Shown piece by piece: positions 31,422 to 42,455 of a DNA stretch of 64,000 bases; position 1 is the stretch's first letter; each line of letters begins with the position of its first letter. This stretch comes from Musa acuminata AAA Group. Lineage: Eukaryota > Streptophyta > Magnoliopsida > Zingiberales > Musaceae. The translations under genes and the position numbers were made by a program. Under the pieces are notes generated by a model, which saw only the letters and a program-made list of their open reading frames with translations, ran no database searches and was not told the origin of the DNA. The DNA is taken from the NCBI RefSeq assembly GCF_036884655.1, contig NC_088342.1, positions 11,154,001 through 11,218,000 of the forward strand. Direction: 5' to 3'.

Positions 31422-31559
31422 AATTATCAATTGATTAATCAGATTAATTGATTTTTATCCAATTTAATTAAATAGATCCGAACCGATTGGATTAAATTCG
31501 ACCATTATCGGTTCAATTTGAATCGATTTCAACGCCCCAAAAATATTATATATTGAAGA

Positions 31560-32146
31560 GCAAAGGTTTGTGTGGATTAGGTGGGACGGCAGCCTCCAAC
31601 ATCTGACTTCAGCCAAACATGCCAAAAATTCCAGAATGTGACATTTCTTGCCTGTTCAAGAAACCAAAGCGACATGACTTGTAGTCTAATTAATACGAGA
31701 AACTGTTCACGAGTAGTTTTATTGTCATGTTCATTCTCCTTAGAAATCCACGGAAATAATGGAGTCGCCGTGTCTCACAGTGCCTTCAACCGAGCTAGCT
31801 TCCCTGCAAGTGCCAAGGAGGTGGGTTCCTTGTTAGGATCGATATCGATGAGGGAGTGGAGCTTAGTCAACTCTACGGCCGTGATTCCAACGCAGGTCCA
31901 CAAATGCACAACCTTGTGCTGCTGACCACAATGTCAACTCTATGGAACATAGATGATTCAAGCATGAACGGAGGAGCGTAAACCTTGATGCCAAAGAGCA
32001 CTTCCACACATTTACCTGCGACACCGTCTCTTCTTCCACCGGGAAGAGCTGCGTCGGAGGAGTTTGGAGGGAATAGAGAGAATTACAGACATATCAATAT
32101 GATATTACTAGCCAATGAGGGAGGGAGGGGATGTATAATAATAATA
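31560..32146. other. 3' flank of PHT1 copy 2 with an unassigned exon-like stretch
   Basis: Carries the 3' UTR of the minus-strand PHT1 gene nearest 32146. Further left, the minus strand at about 31789-31917 reads without stops and contains LTKLHSLIDIDPNKEPTSLA followed by LAGKLARLKAL and a stop, which has protein-like composition, but I cannot assign it. The plus strand here is also open (31581-31925) without recognisable features. Confidence 0.4.
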
Positions 32147-33754
32147 TTAAGCAGGCATCGTCCTGTTGTGAGGGGCTGCGGATTCCATCTGTTCCTCGTC
32201 TTCGTTCTCGCCGGACATTTCCTCGAGCGACCTCCCCTTCGATTCCGGCACTAGGAAGGTAAAGATCACGCCCAAAAAATTGCACGCCGCGAGCACGAAG
32301 AGCGCGTTGCGGACGCCGATTCCGGCCGGGTAGCCCTTGTCCCTCTTCGTCGGGTCCGTGCTGTTCTGTGCCGCGTACAGGAACCCGAAGGCGCCCACGA
32401 TGGCCCCGGCCTTGCCCGCGGCCGCCGAGATGCCGTGGCATGTGGATCGCAGCCGCGCGGGGAAGATCTCCGCCGGCACGATGAAGGTGGTGCTGTTGGG
32501 CCCGAAGTTGGCGAAGAAGAAGGTGAAGCCGTACATGATGACGAAGCCGATGTGATGAGTGGTCCAGTGGTTGTAGGGGATGGCGAGGCCGAGCATGAAG
32601 ACGGTCATGAAGAAGAAGCCCATGAGTTGGATGGTGAACCGGCCTATGGTGTCGATCAAGGCCACGGTGAACCAGTAGCCCGGTACGGTGCCGCAGAGCG
32701 CGATGAGGGTCTGCGCCCGGGCGATCCTGAACACTTCCTCGATGGCGTTCATGGTGGCCGCCTTCGGAATCCAACCGATGGCGGTGAAGATGTCCTTCTG
32801 GAACAGGTTCTGGCTGTAGAAGGCGATGTCGAGGAGGAACCACGTGGTGGTGGTGCCGACGAGGTGGAGACCGTGGCGGCGAGCGAACTCCCTGGAGAAG
32901 AGGCCGAAGCTGTTGGCCTCCTTCATGGTCAGCTGCTCCACCTTGGTCTGCTCCTCGACGATATCCACCTGGAGGACCTTGGACATGTCGGCGGCCGCCT
33001 TCTTCGCGTTCTTGGCTACCAGGGCGGTGTATCGCGCGGTCTCTGGCATCTTCATCCGCCAGTAGTAGGTTAGGGCGGCCGGGAGGGCTCCCAGCATGAG
33101 AATTATGCGCCAGATGTAATCGGCCTGCGATACGGTGGAGCCTTCCCGGTCGAACTGGTAGGCCGGCGCGTCAAAGCGGCTCTTGAAGGAGGCGGAGACA
33201 ATGAGGGCGACGATGCCGCCGGTGAGGATGCCGAAGCCCTGCATGGCGAAGACGGCAGCGATGAAGGCTCCGCGTGTCCTCTTGTTGGCATACTCCGACA
33301 TGATGGTGGCGGAGAGCGGGTAGTCGCCGCCGATGCCGAAGCCCAGCCAAAAGCGGAAGAAGCAGAGTGTGGCTATGACGCCCTTAGGGTCGTGGCCGAA
33401 GGAGAGGCCGGAAGCGACGGAGCAGATGACCATGAGCATGAGAGTCATGCCGTAGACCTTTTTGCGACCGAGCTTGTCACCAAGCCACCCGAAGAAAAGC
33501 TGGCCGGAGAGGGTGCCGCAGAAAGCCACGCCATTGACGGCCGCAGACACGTTGGGCGGGAGCGTGCCGGGGGTGGGCGAGTCGCGGTCGAAATAGTAGA
33601 TGCGGCCAAGGAGCTTGGAGACAAGGGAGATGCAGAACAGGTCGTAGGCGTCGGTGAAGAAGCCCATGCCAGCGATGACGATGGCCGTGAAGTGGTACCA
33701 TTGCGTCTTGGCTAGGTCAAGGGCGTTGAGCACTTGGAGCTGGTCTCCGGCCAT
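32147..33754 (-). CDS. PHT1: PHT1 family inorganic phosphate:H+ symporter, copy 2
   Basis: Second intact PHT1 transporter, single exon, 535 residues, starting [20 protein letters not shown]. The signature [17 protein letters not shown] and the MFS loop [14 protein letters not shown] are unchanged; the central loop differs most ([19 protein letters not shown] against [18 protein letters not shown] in copy 1). The C-terminus is about 13 residues longer and acidic, then polar ([19 protein letters not shown]), so trafficking and phosphorylation signals at the tail may differ between copies. It faces copy 1 tail to tail over a 6.5-kb spacer. The start lies in a good context (GCCACAATGGCC) and a probable leader intron follows the same plan as in copy 1. 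Confidence 0.97.
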   Translation of the reverse strand: MAGDQLQVLNALDLAKTQWYHFTAIVIAGMGFFTDAYDLFCISLVSKLLGRIYYFDRDSPTPGTLPPNVSAAVNGVAFCGTLSGQLFFGWLGDKLGRKKVYGMTLMLMVICSVASGLSFGHDPKGVIATLCFFRFWLGFGIGGDYPLSATIMSEYANKRTRGAFIAAVFAMQGFGILTGGIVALIVSASFKSRFDAPAYQFDREGSTVSQADYIWRIILMLGALPAALTYYWRMKMPETARYTALVAKNAKKAAADMSKVLQVDIVEEQTKVEQLTMKEANSFGLFSREFARRHGLHLVGTTTTWFLLDIAFYSQNLFQKDIFTAIGWIPKAATMNAIEEVFRIARAQTLIALCGTVPGYWFTVALIDTIGRFTIQLMGFFFMTVFMLGLAIPYNHWTTHHIGFVIMYGFTFFFANFGPNSTTFIVPAEIFPARLRSTCHGISAAAGKAGAIVGAFGFLYAAQNSTDPTKRDKGYPAGIGVRNALFVLAACNFLGVIFTFLVPESKGRSLEEMSGENEDEEQMESAAPHNRTMPA

Positions 33755-33772
33755 TGTGGCAGCACTTCTCCT

Positions 33773-34288
33773 CTGCTTCCCACCTTGTTAGCAGTGCACA
33801 CGACCGCAAACAGTAGCTGTAGTAGAACAAAGCAATCGTGAAAGCTCTGCAACTCTGGTCGAAGTTAATCACTCGAAGTTTGATGTACGTTGTGCGACAG
33901 TTCCTTAAGACGAGCAGAAAGAGTTCCAATCTCCCTTCGCCAGTGTGACAGGGAAAGCCAGAGACAATTGGGAATCCACAGCCTCCGAAGATGTAGGGAT
34001 TCCCCAAAAGGTAGAACCCAGAAAACTCAAGAAGCAAACAGGAATCAATGACGGAATATTCTGTATGTTTGCTTATGAAGAACAAAAGAGAAAAGCTTTT
34101 TATGTCAGAAAAATATCTTCGAAGAGAAAAGAGAACGAGAAGCCATCGAACAACCAAGACACTAAAGGTTAGTCTCTCTCACTGCTTACGACGAGATCAT
34201 CCAAAGTGATCCTAACTAGTTCATTTTCGTCTACGAATTGGGCCGAAGTAAACTGAACAGAAGCAAAATAAGATCATAGCCTTAGTAC
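33773..34288 (-). other. Probable 5' UTR intron of PHT1 copy 2
   Basis: Donor GAGCAG/GTACTA at 34288 and acceptor GGGAAGCAG at 33773 give a 516-bp leader intron ending 18 bases before the ATG. The layout matches copy 1 but the intron is 2.7 times longer. Confidence 0.5.
34054..34061. promoter_or_regulatory. P1BS-type site of PHT1 copy 2
   Basis: GAATATTC, identical to the site before copy 1 and matching GNATATNC. If the leader intron is right it lies inside that intron, not in the promoter; otherwise it is a promoter site 300 bp before the ATG. Confidence 0.5.
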
Positions 34289-34441
34289 CTGCTCTGCAAG
34301 TGGAGCAAGAGGAGAAGACGGAACCCAGGGCACAGGAGGAAGAAGAAGAAGAAGACGAAGCGGAGATGGGGAGGAGCGGAAGAGAGGAGGGGGAAGCCGC
34401 AGGAGGCTCTGAGATAAACTGAGAAGGGGCGTCGATGGGCC

Positions 34442-34449
34442 TATTAATA
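34442..34449 (-). promoter_or_regulatory. Candidate TATA box of PHT1 copy 2
   Basis: TATTAATA on the minus strand, upstream of a C/T-rich leader and about 155 bp before the proposed leader-intron donor. Confidence 0.4.
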
Positions 34450-37181
34450 AGCACGGCTGAATCTTTGCATACATCGCTCGCCATGTCTACCCAAGGTCAA
34501 GTCAACGCTGCGCAGACGCAGACAGTGGACCCTTCCTCTGCTTCCCCGCCTACTCCCTCTTCTGGCCTCCATCCTACGTCTTCTCTCTCTCTCTCACACA
34601 CACACACTAAAAATATAAAAAATATATATACACTAAAAATACAAAAAATAAATAAATATTTTATTAAAAAAAATCTTCTCTATTGATTTTTTTTTTTTTA
34701 CCAAATGATACTCTAATATTCGTTTTTACCTTAGGTTGTCATTTTTTATTTAGATAAAAAATCCTTATATTTTTATTAAAAGAATTTGATCACATATGTT
34801 ATTAAAAAAATCTCTAATTTTGATAATTAATTATCATAATTTAAAAAAAATCCAAAAAACTAATTTTTTCTGATGAAATACTAAAAAAATCTAGTTTTAT
34901 ATTTAAAAATAATACATAAAAAACATTTTAGATTTTTACTACAGTGAATGCTGAGGTCAGATAAGAAACGTCTTATTGACTTTAAAATATGATTTTACTC
35001 TTTAGTGTGAATGAATTTAAACTGATACAACTCAGTATTTTTTTGAATTAAAACATTATCATGGAGAAGAAAAAGGATGCTCTGCCACACAAAAATAAAA
35101 AAATAAAAAATAAAGATATCTACAGTAAAAAAATTCTTATATTTATTTATTATTTTGTTAATACGGAGAATATAGGCACATCTTCTTCAACTTTGGTAGT
35201 AATGAATGAGACAGTCCGTTGCTGACGTGCGGTTTAGTCATAAATTTTGTAATTTTTACCCGCATGAACCCGCCTTACCAACCACTAGCAGGTGCGGGTC
35301 CCGCTGAAGTTGCCCCACTGGCACGTCTATGAAAACCCCACCAGAAAGGTAAGCGGAACGGGTAGGAAAACTTGCCATTCATAAAATAACGCTATTTTTC
35401 CCGTTATATCGCCAAATACGTTGTAACCACACAAAAGTGGCACCATAGACAGACACCTATCATCTATTATTTCGTAAATCATCACGTAGAACATGAAAGA
35501 TGGAATAAATCACAAGCACTACCTTTCCCTTTCTTTTGATTTCAACAGTGCATTTTTTGTAGAGTTTCTCATGTTATGGATCAAGCTTTTCGAGTCCCAT
35601 CTTCAGTATGAATGATATCTATAGCATCCCAAGAAATAAGAGATAGGGTCATACAAGCAGGAGAAGACCAGCGTCAGCAGCAATCCAAGCGGTCGCAAGA
35701 ATCTTGGACGGCAGCCCAGTGGTCAATCAAGCACACATTATAGAGAGAGAAAGAGATTTCATACCAATAACTTAATCCTGTGGTTAGTATCGGTCTCGTC
35801 GATGATCTGAGAGGAGTTCACGAGGGAAATGGAACTCCGTAATTAGCTAAGCAAGCAATCTATTCTTACTCCAACTCAAAGTCATCTAAACGAACCCTAA
35901 TCTTATCAGGAACACCGTTCGAATCTAAAAATCTAAATTATCTAATAACCTTGGTTAAATCGGAATATGAAATTATCTTTCTTGTTCGTTCCCGTTGGAT
36001 CAAACAAGACAAGTTTACAACCTCGTCTCTACTTTCTTTCTTTCTTTCTTTCGACTTGGTGACTTGCATCGCTCGTCTTTATCACTTTTCCCTTGACAGC
36101 CTGTGGATGCCTATCCACCGCATAAGACCCACCGGGAAAGCTTCTCCAAGAAACTTACCTGAATAATGGCATTTAAATATATTAGTTTCTCTTTTCATCA
36201 CCTAATCGAAACTTTTATCAATTTACAAGCCTTATGCAATACCCATAAAATTATATAAAACAGATTAGTTAGATTAAACATCTTTGATGTCTCACGAGAG
36301 TTAGATAATAAATAACCTCGGAATTAACTCGATGGCCGAGTTAGATTAAGTATTATGATATTGTTTAACCATGCAGGATTAAAAACAAATAACGTTATGA
36401 AAAAAAATTCACGAAGAATGATAATAAAATAAAAGCTGTAGAAACATTGCAAACTAATGGATTTAGGCAATCTGTGCCATGTCGATTTCATTGGGGTTGT
36501 CGAGCGAGTGTCATCATTGAAGCCTCCGCAAAATCGAATCCATTCTGTTGTCAGGATGAAGAATGTGTAGCCGACGCAAGCGGATTCGTCGTGGCCATCC
36601 GATCACCGATGCCATTTGAGCATTGGCACATGAGTTGGATCGATCGGCTTAGCCTGTTTCCGATGTTGACTTATTCCAACGCTACAGCCTTAGATTTGAC
36701 GATGATGACGTTATCGTGAACTCAATCCTGGTGCTGTCTGTCGATTCTTCTTGGCGCAAAAAACAAAAACATTCATTTTTTCATTTATTTCACTATTTTT
36801 TCCCCTTTATTTTTAAATATAGTTCCATTATTTGTAGAAATTATTTATGCCTTGGTCTCCCAAGACGCGCTTCGCCGACTCTCGAGTCAACCTTGGCGGC
36901 CGCGTGGGCCCCACAGCACTGGCGGACACTCCGAACCCAAAGAGCCGAACTTAAATGTCCCAAAGATCCCTCCTCAGTCCCGCGTGGCAACCTCTCCGGC
37001 CTACCTATTGGTGAGACAGCTTCGCGTAAGTAACCTCGAGACCCAACGTACGCGGTGCGACGTGAGGAAATTTGGCGAGCAGAAATCTATCTAAATTTGC
37101 GTATATGGCAGAAATCAATCGTCAAAAGATAATTGGCAATGGCAAATATTTTATTAGTCACAAAAAGATCAGGAAGCAGCC
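34450..37181. other. Intergenic region, no gene recognised
   Basis: 34590-35160 is AT-rich with CA and A-run repeats. 35250-35400 and 36840-37060 are GC-richer patches without assignable open frames. A TTTC microsatellite lies at about 36029-36052. The 90-codon open frame at 36447-36719 has no recognisable motif. Confidence 0.45.
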
Positions 37182-37278
37182 ATGGCGTTCATCACCACCC
37201 CATCATCCTTATCCGTTCCGGCCACGATGGTTCCTCGGTGGTATCACGGATTATTGTCAGCATCAAAACCAATTGCTT
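37182..37278 (+). other. Orphan first-exon-like segment, possible gene relic
   Basis: ATG in a good context (GCAGCCATGGCG) opens a Ser/Thr/Pro/Ala-rich N-terminus (MAFITTPSSLSVPATMVPRW) that resembles an organelle transit peptide, and ends at a consensus donor (CTTCTT/GTGAGT). Read through, the frame stops after 49 codons. No downstream exon was recognised before the copia relic at 37998, so this may be a decapitated gene start or chance. Function unknown. Confidence 0.25.
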
Positions 37279-37997
37279 CTTGTGAGTGTGGAGGAGACAA
37301 AACTCGGGAAGTCGAGGATACCAAAGCCTAACAACGTTAGCATGAACGCCTCAGTGAGTCAACTGCACTGGCCCGGACGTCGATCCCAAGCTTGACGTGG
37401 GTAATGGGACATGAAGCTCCCATTGTCATGACAAGTTGTTGACACCATTCACTATACTCGGTTAGTTTTCAACTCAGTGAGCTTAGAGTCAACTCAAGAC
37501 TGCTTCTTATCGTTTGGGTGTAATTTCAGAGGACTTCTGCATGAGCTATATATCGAGATTCAAATATTATACATATAGAGTGAGAAACAAAACGAAGTCA
37601 ATGCCAACCGAGCTCTCACCATAACTACAAAAAGTGCGTGGTGAATGGTTGACTTTCGAAGAAAATAATAAAGATAGACGACAAGAAGATGAGGAAACAT
37701 ATAAAAGTCGTGTTATTTTTTGACCTCAGCGAATCAGAATGTACGTACGAGGGTAGTGTTTTTAGCATTTAGTTTCTTCTTTTCATGCTCAATTTCTTTT
37801 TCGTATTTGTTGTATCCTCTAATCTTTTATGGCTTTTCGGCGCCGCAATAGATGAAAAGTCACAGAGTCTCCACCCGTCGGTCGACATCGCTTGCAATTG
37901 TCAACTTGATCGGAAGACTCCTTGTTCCATTTTTGGCATTTCAAAGTATATTTTTTTAGCACACTTGCATCGTTAATGGATGAACAGTTTTACTGTC

Positions 37998-38316
37998 TGT
38001 TGTTTTAACTGTTAATAAGTTAAAAGCAATGTACATTAATATTTTATTATTAAATAAGATTTAGATAAAATTTTAGGAATAAAAAATTCATAGTTTAAAA
38101 TATCTTTTAAAAGATTTCAAATAAGATTAGATAGAGTTAGAGAGATTAGAGACTCTTATATTTTATAGATGGTATCTAAATTCAAGTCTTAAGTATTCAA
38201 GTCGAATTTAATAGTCGTTCAAGATCTATAAGTTTTTTTTTTTTGAGGTGTTTGATAATTTTTTTTCCTGATTTGAGAAAGGATTGCAATTGCATGTGAT
38301 CTTCCATTTCTTCACA
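37998..38316 (+). repeat. Probable 5' LTR of the copia relic
   Basis: Bounded on the right by CACA directly before a primer-binding site (TGGTATCATAGCC at 38317, one mismatch from the initiator-Met tRNA-type TGGTATCAGAGCC). The left end is set at a TGTTG word, giving 319 bp; this end is tentative since no second LTR is present. Confidence 0.5.
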
Positions 38317-39890
38317 TGGTATCATAGCCACAAGAATGGTAATATGTGTTTCAAGATCTTTTCGGTGAAGAAGATAATATTTTTTGACAATGAAAAATTA
38401 TAGTCGAGTTGGTGGATTTGATATTGAACTTCTCAATCAATCTAATTATAAGATCTAGAAGACATATTTGGAGTCTTATCTCATAAAGGAAGATCTATGA
38501 GATGTGATCGGTAACAATATAACAATAACACCAAATGTTGTAGATGGAGACCCCAGGAAGATATGGAGAACTTTAAATGCAAAGGCTAAATTTATATTAA
38601 AAAGATATATTTGTGATGATCTCTTTGAATATACTATTCGTTGCAAATCAACAAAAAAAATATTTAGATTACTCTTGATATATCGCTCAAATAAAAAGAA
38701 TATGACTCGATTTTAGTATTTGGTAAATACTATCCAAGGTGATCTCTCAATTTCTCAAATTAAAAATTTATACTTAGAGATATCACTCATAGATCCAAAT
38801 GAATATATTTCTGATGCACAAATAAAATATTATATTATTTATGGTCTTCAAAAAAAAAATTCTTATGTTATATCTATTTAGGGCTAGGTTCAACAACCAA
38901 GAGTTGAAAAATCTTCTTGCTTCTTAGTAATTCCTAGCTCATCAATTGGCGAGAGCTTTTATTTCATACGGAGATGGAAATATTTTTTTTATAAATAAGA
39001 AAAAGAATAATGATAATAATAATAAAAAAAGATGATGTTGATAGTAAGCAATAGTCTTATTCAAACAATAGTACAAATCAAAAGAAGATCAGGTGTTAGG
39101 TATGACAAGTTAGGCTATATCAAGAAAAATTATCGTATGAAAATTAAAGGTGAAAATATTAGAGACAAAGAAGATTATTCTAATGCTACCGATAAAGATC
39201 GAGGTAAATGCTCTATAGTTGAAACTATTAAGGTCATCACGTCTATCAATTTTAAAAAATAACTGGATTGTTGATTCAGGATGTGATTATTATCTCATTG
39301 ATGATGGTATCAAATTCACCCATCTTCGTCAACGTGAAGATAATGATACAATTATTACAGTAGATAGTACTGTTCACTATGTGGAAAAGGAAGGCACTAT
39401 CATAAATATTAGATAAAGACAATGATCTTATTACATTGAAGAGTGTATATCATATTTCAAGTATGAAGAAAAATATCTTCTATATTACAAATATTGTTGA
39501 TGCTAAAAATTATATTCTTTTTTGTCCTAATGAAGTTAAGTTTGTTTGCAATATAAAAGAATTAAATGAGACATAATACATATTGATAAAAAGATCAAAG
39601 ATTTATATATTTTATCAGCATCAACCTCTTATGTTGATAATATGAGTAAAAATGATAGTGCATTAATTTGGCATACTAGACTTGATCATATAAATTTTCT
39701 TAAATTAAAGATTATGACGTAGAAAACCTTAGTGAATGGTCTTTTCATTCTTACTAGGTAATGAAGTTTGTAAAGGTTGTCAATATGACAAAGCACACCG
39801 GTAATATTTTGATAGACCATTTTCAAGATATAAATTTTCTTTGGAGTTTATTCGTACCGATCTAATGGCCCATACTCAAACATTATCTTA
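38317..39890 (+). mobile_element. Truncated, decayed Ty1-copia retrotransposon
   Basis: After the primer-binding site, a gag start at 38390 reads GFDIELLNQSNYKI then, past a stop, KTYLESYLIKEDL and DVIGNN, the usual copia gag opening. Gag continues in broken frames to about 38880. A protease segment WIVDSGCDYYLIDDGIKFTH follows at 39260-39320, then the GAG-pre-integrase block (ALIWHTRLDHINFLKLK near 39661-39710) and the start of integrase (CKGCQYDKAHR, then LEFIRTDLMAHTQ near 39845). Homology stops at about 39890; no integrase core, reverse transcriptase, RNase H or 3' LTR is seen. Many stops make it inactive. Confidence 0.85.
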
Positions 39891-42455
39891 AATTTGCATA
39901 GCATTATTTGTTCCACAAGTAAAATATGACGGAGAACTGAGACAAGCATGATCGCACATCGTTGAAGTTAACGCAATCCAAGTTGAGTAGTATAGTGGAG
40001 TAATATTCAAAGAAGATATAGCAGAAGTCAATCTGCACATTTTAGACCAAATTGACAGAAGAAAACGATGAAGGTGGTCCAAATCTCCCATGGTGTGACT
40101 CAAAAATGGGCCATGAGAGGCCAAGTTCTACTTTGTGAACTCTCAAAGCTGACCTTGCTTCCTTTCTTTTTGAATCGTGTATTGATAGAGCTGCTGAAGA
40201 GAAGCTCAGAGCTTTCAGTGTCACTGTTCCTTGAAGCACCGGGTACAAGGGGCCAAAGAAAAGATTGTTGGTCAAGGTCAGAGGCTGTCGCATCCATGGA
40301 TGGCCTCTCTCTCTTACCTAAACTGTGCAAGCAGGCAAAGGTAATGAAATCTAGAGTTCATGTTCACTCTAATGGAACATTTGCAGAATTTATATGCATC
40401 ATCAGAAAGATCGTTTGTCTGCCGCTTCAGGAAGGAGGGTGCAGTAATCTGACACAGCTTATCAGTTGACTGAATTGTGCTTACACAAAAGCATCGTCAT
40501 GCTTTGTGGATGTAGAAGAAGAGAAAGAACGAAGAAACACGAGATACTGATTAGGGTTCTAAAAGATCATTGCAACCTAACTGGATGATTCAAACTGGTG
40601 CTGTCACCAACATGACAGAATAATCCTCATGGAATAGATGAAACAAAGAGAAGAGACGCAAAGCAAAGCTTACGAGTCCTCGATTCAGTAGCTGTCACAC
40701 CTCAAATACATACCTCAATCCACATCCTACTGAAGAAAAGCATTGCCCTTAATCTTAACCTAGCATTCGCAGGTAATGTACAAAGTTCGGAGCTAGCTAG
40801 CGTCCGAAGAGAGTCGAAGCCCTTGAGGTGACATGTTGCGAGTGGGAAACCACAGAATGAAACATCCAGAAGTGACTAAAACAATTGGCTTGGCGAAGCT
40901 TCAAATGAGAAACAGCATGACAGATATGTTTTTGCTTCAGTTTTCACTTCTCAGACAGGAATACTTTGGGCAAGCTAACTGTAATTTATATTAGCAATCA
41001 GGATTTGATACCAATATCCCATTGATCTTGCAAAATCTGGCAGAATAATTATGATTAATTTCCAAGTAGAAAGAACTTGATACCTCCTATTTTGAGGTAT
41101 TTGAACTTGTTGGATTCGATAGGAACATGTCTGTTCCACACCCAAAAAGTCAAAAAGTGGTGCTTGATAGCCACTGTATGACGTGAATACTAACCCAAAG
41201 AGCTCGACAGGGCTGTCTCCGTAATGGAAATCTCATCCAGAGGGTGAATGGTCGAGAAATTATAGGAGTAATATCCTCAAAACAAAGAAAAGAAAAAGTA
41301 GAAACAAAAAGGCTTAAGCATATTGATCGTATAAAAGATTCTGAAAGGATCATGATGGTCCACAACTGCCCAGAAAATGCACTACTCCAGATGAGAAAAT
41401 ATTAACAATCAGGACTTGATGCCTCGGGGAAAACCTTATTGGATGACTATTTAATGTGAAGGGTTGATAGGTTAAAGATGCAAATGGACCACTTGGAAAA
41501 GAAAGAGCCATATTTATCGAGTTTTTGAAAGGTGGCAATGCCTTCTGGAAGTCGATCAAAAGCTTTTTGCGAGGGTATTTCTCATGAAAATGCAATTTCT
41601 AGATTCTGACCTTATAGCCGTATCTTATGTTCAAATTTTCCGGAATATGATGATATTTATTATTTTATTTTATCTAATAATAATTATAGGGTCTCATGGC
41701 TGTTTATAGGGTTCAGTTTTGCTTCCAACCATCCTTGGGTGAGCTAAACTCCAACTGTTGATCCGAATTTGTTCTTTTAGTAGGGTTCACCATATTTTCT
41801 GCTGCTGATTGTATCAAGTTGCTAAACATCACTCTCTTTGTTTGCTTCTTGGGGATTTCAGATACTAAAATGGTGAAGTTATGTTATTGCGGTCAATGTT
41901 AGGTTTTCTGTAGAAATTTAAGGATCTACACATTGTGAATTTGGAGCTGATTTGTATCTGCAGATACGTTGGGCAAAAGGTTTTCATCTTGCACTCTCGA
42001 TTTGCTTCTGGACTACTAAAAATCTTTCTACAGCTGAACCTGCTGATGGGGCCTTACCTACTGCAAATATGTTAGGCCAAATGTTTCAACATTGCTAGAT
42101 TTATTTGCTCCAAGCATCCAATTGGATCAACCGAAGCTCGAGGTTTTGACCTATCCATTCTATGACTTTTGTCATTATCTTCAGTTTTATAATGCGATTT
42201 CATGCAGTACAATCTGCCATAAATTTTAATCTTTAGACAATACTTATTTTCTTCCATCATCACTCAGCTTATGCATCATCATACTCTACAAGATGGGCAC
42301 ATATTTTTAGTAGTGGAACATAGAGATGTCAGGGTACGAGTCATGTCCGTAAATCCAACCAATTCATACAACACAACATGGCTACTGTTACATAACCTAC
42401 TCAAAGTCAAAACCGCTAACCTGTTGGCTTTGGTGAAAAGGTTGCATCTCCTTTT
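39891..42455. other. Intergenic region with one unassigned open frame
   Basis: Between the copia break and the glycosyltransferase 3' end. The minus strand at 40100-40330 is open for 76 codons and has normal-looking composition (for example SDTESSELLFSSSINTRFKK), but no family was recognised and no splice partners were found. The rest is ordinary AT-rich sequence, with the glycosyltransferase 3' UTR at the right end. Confidence 0.4.
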
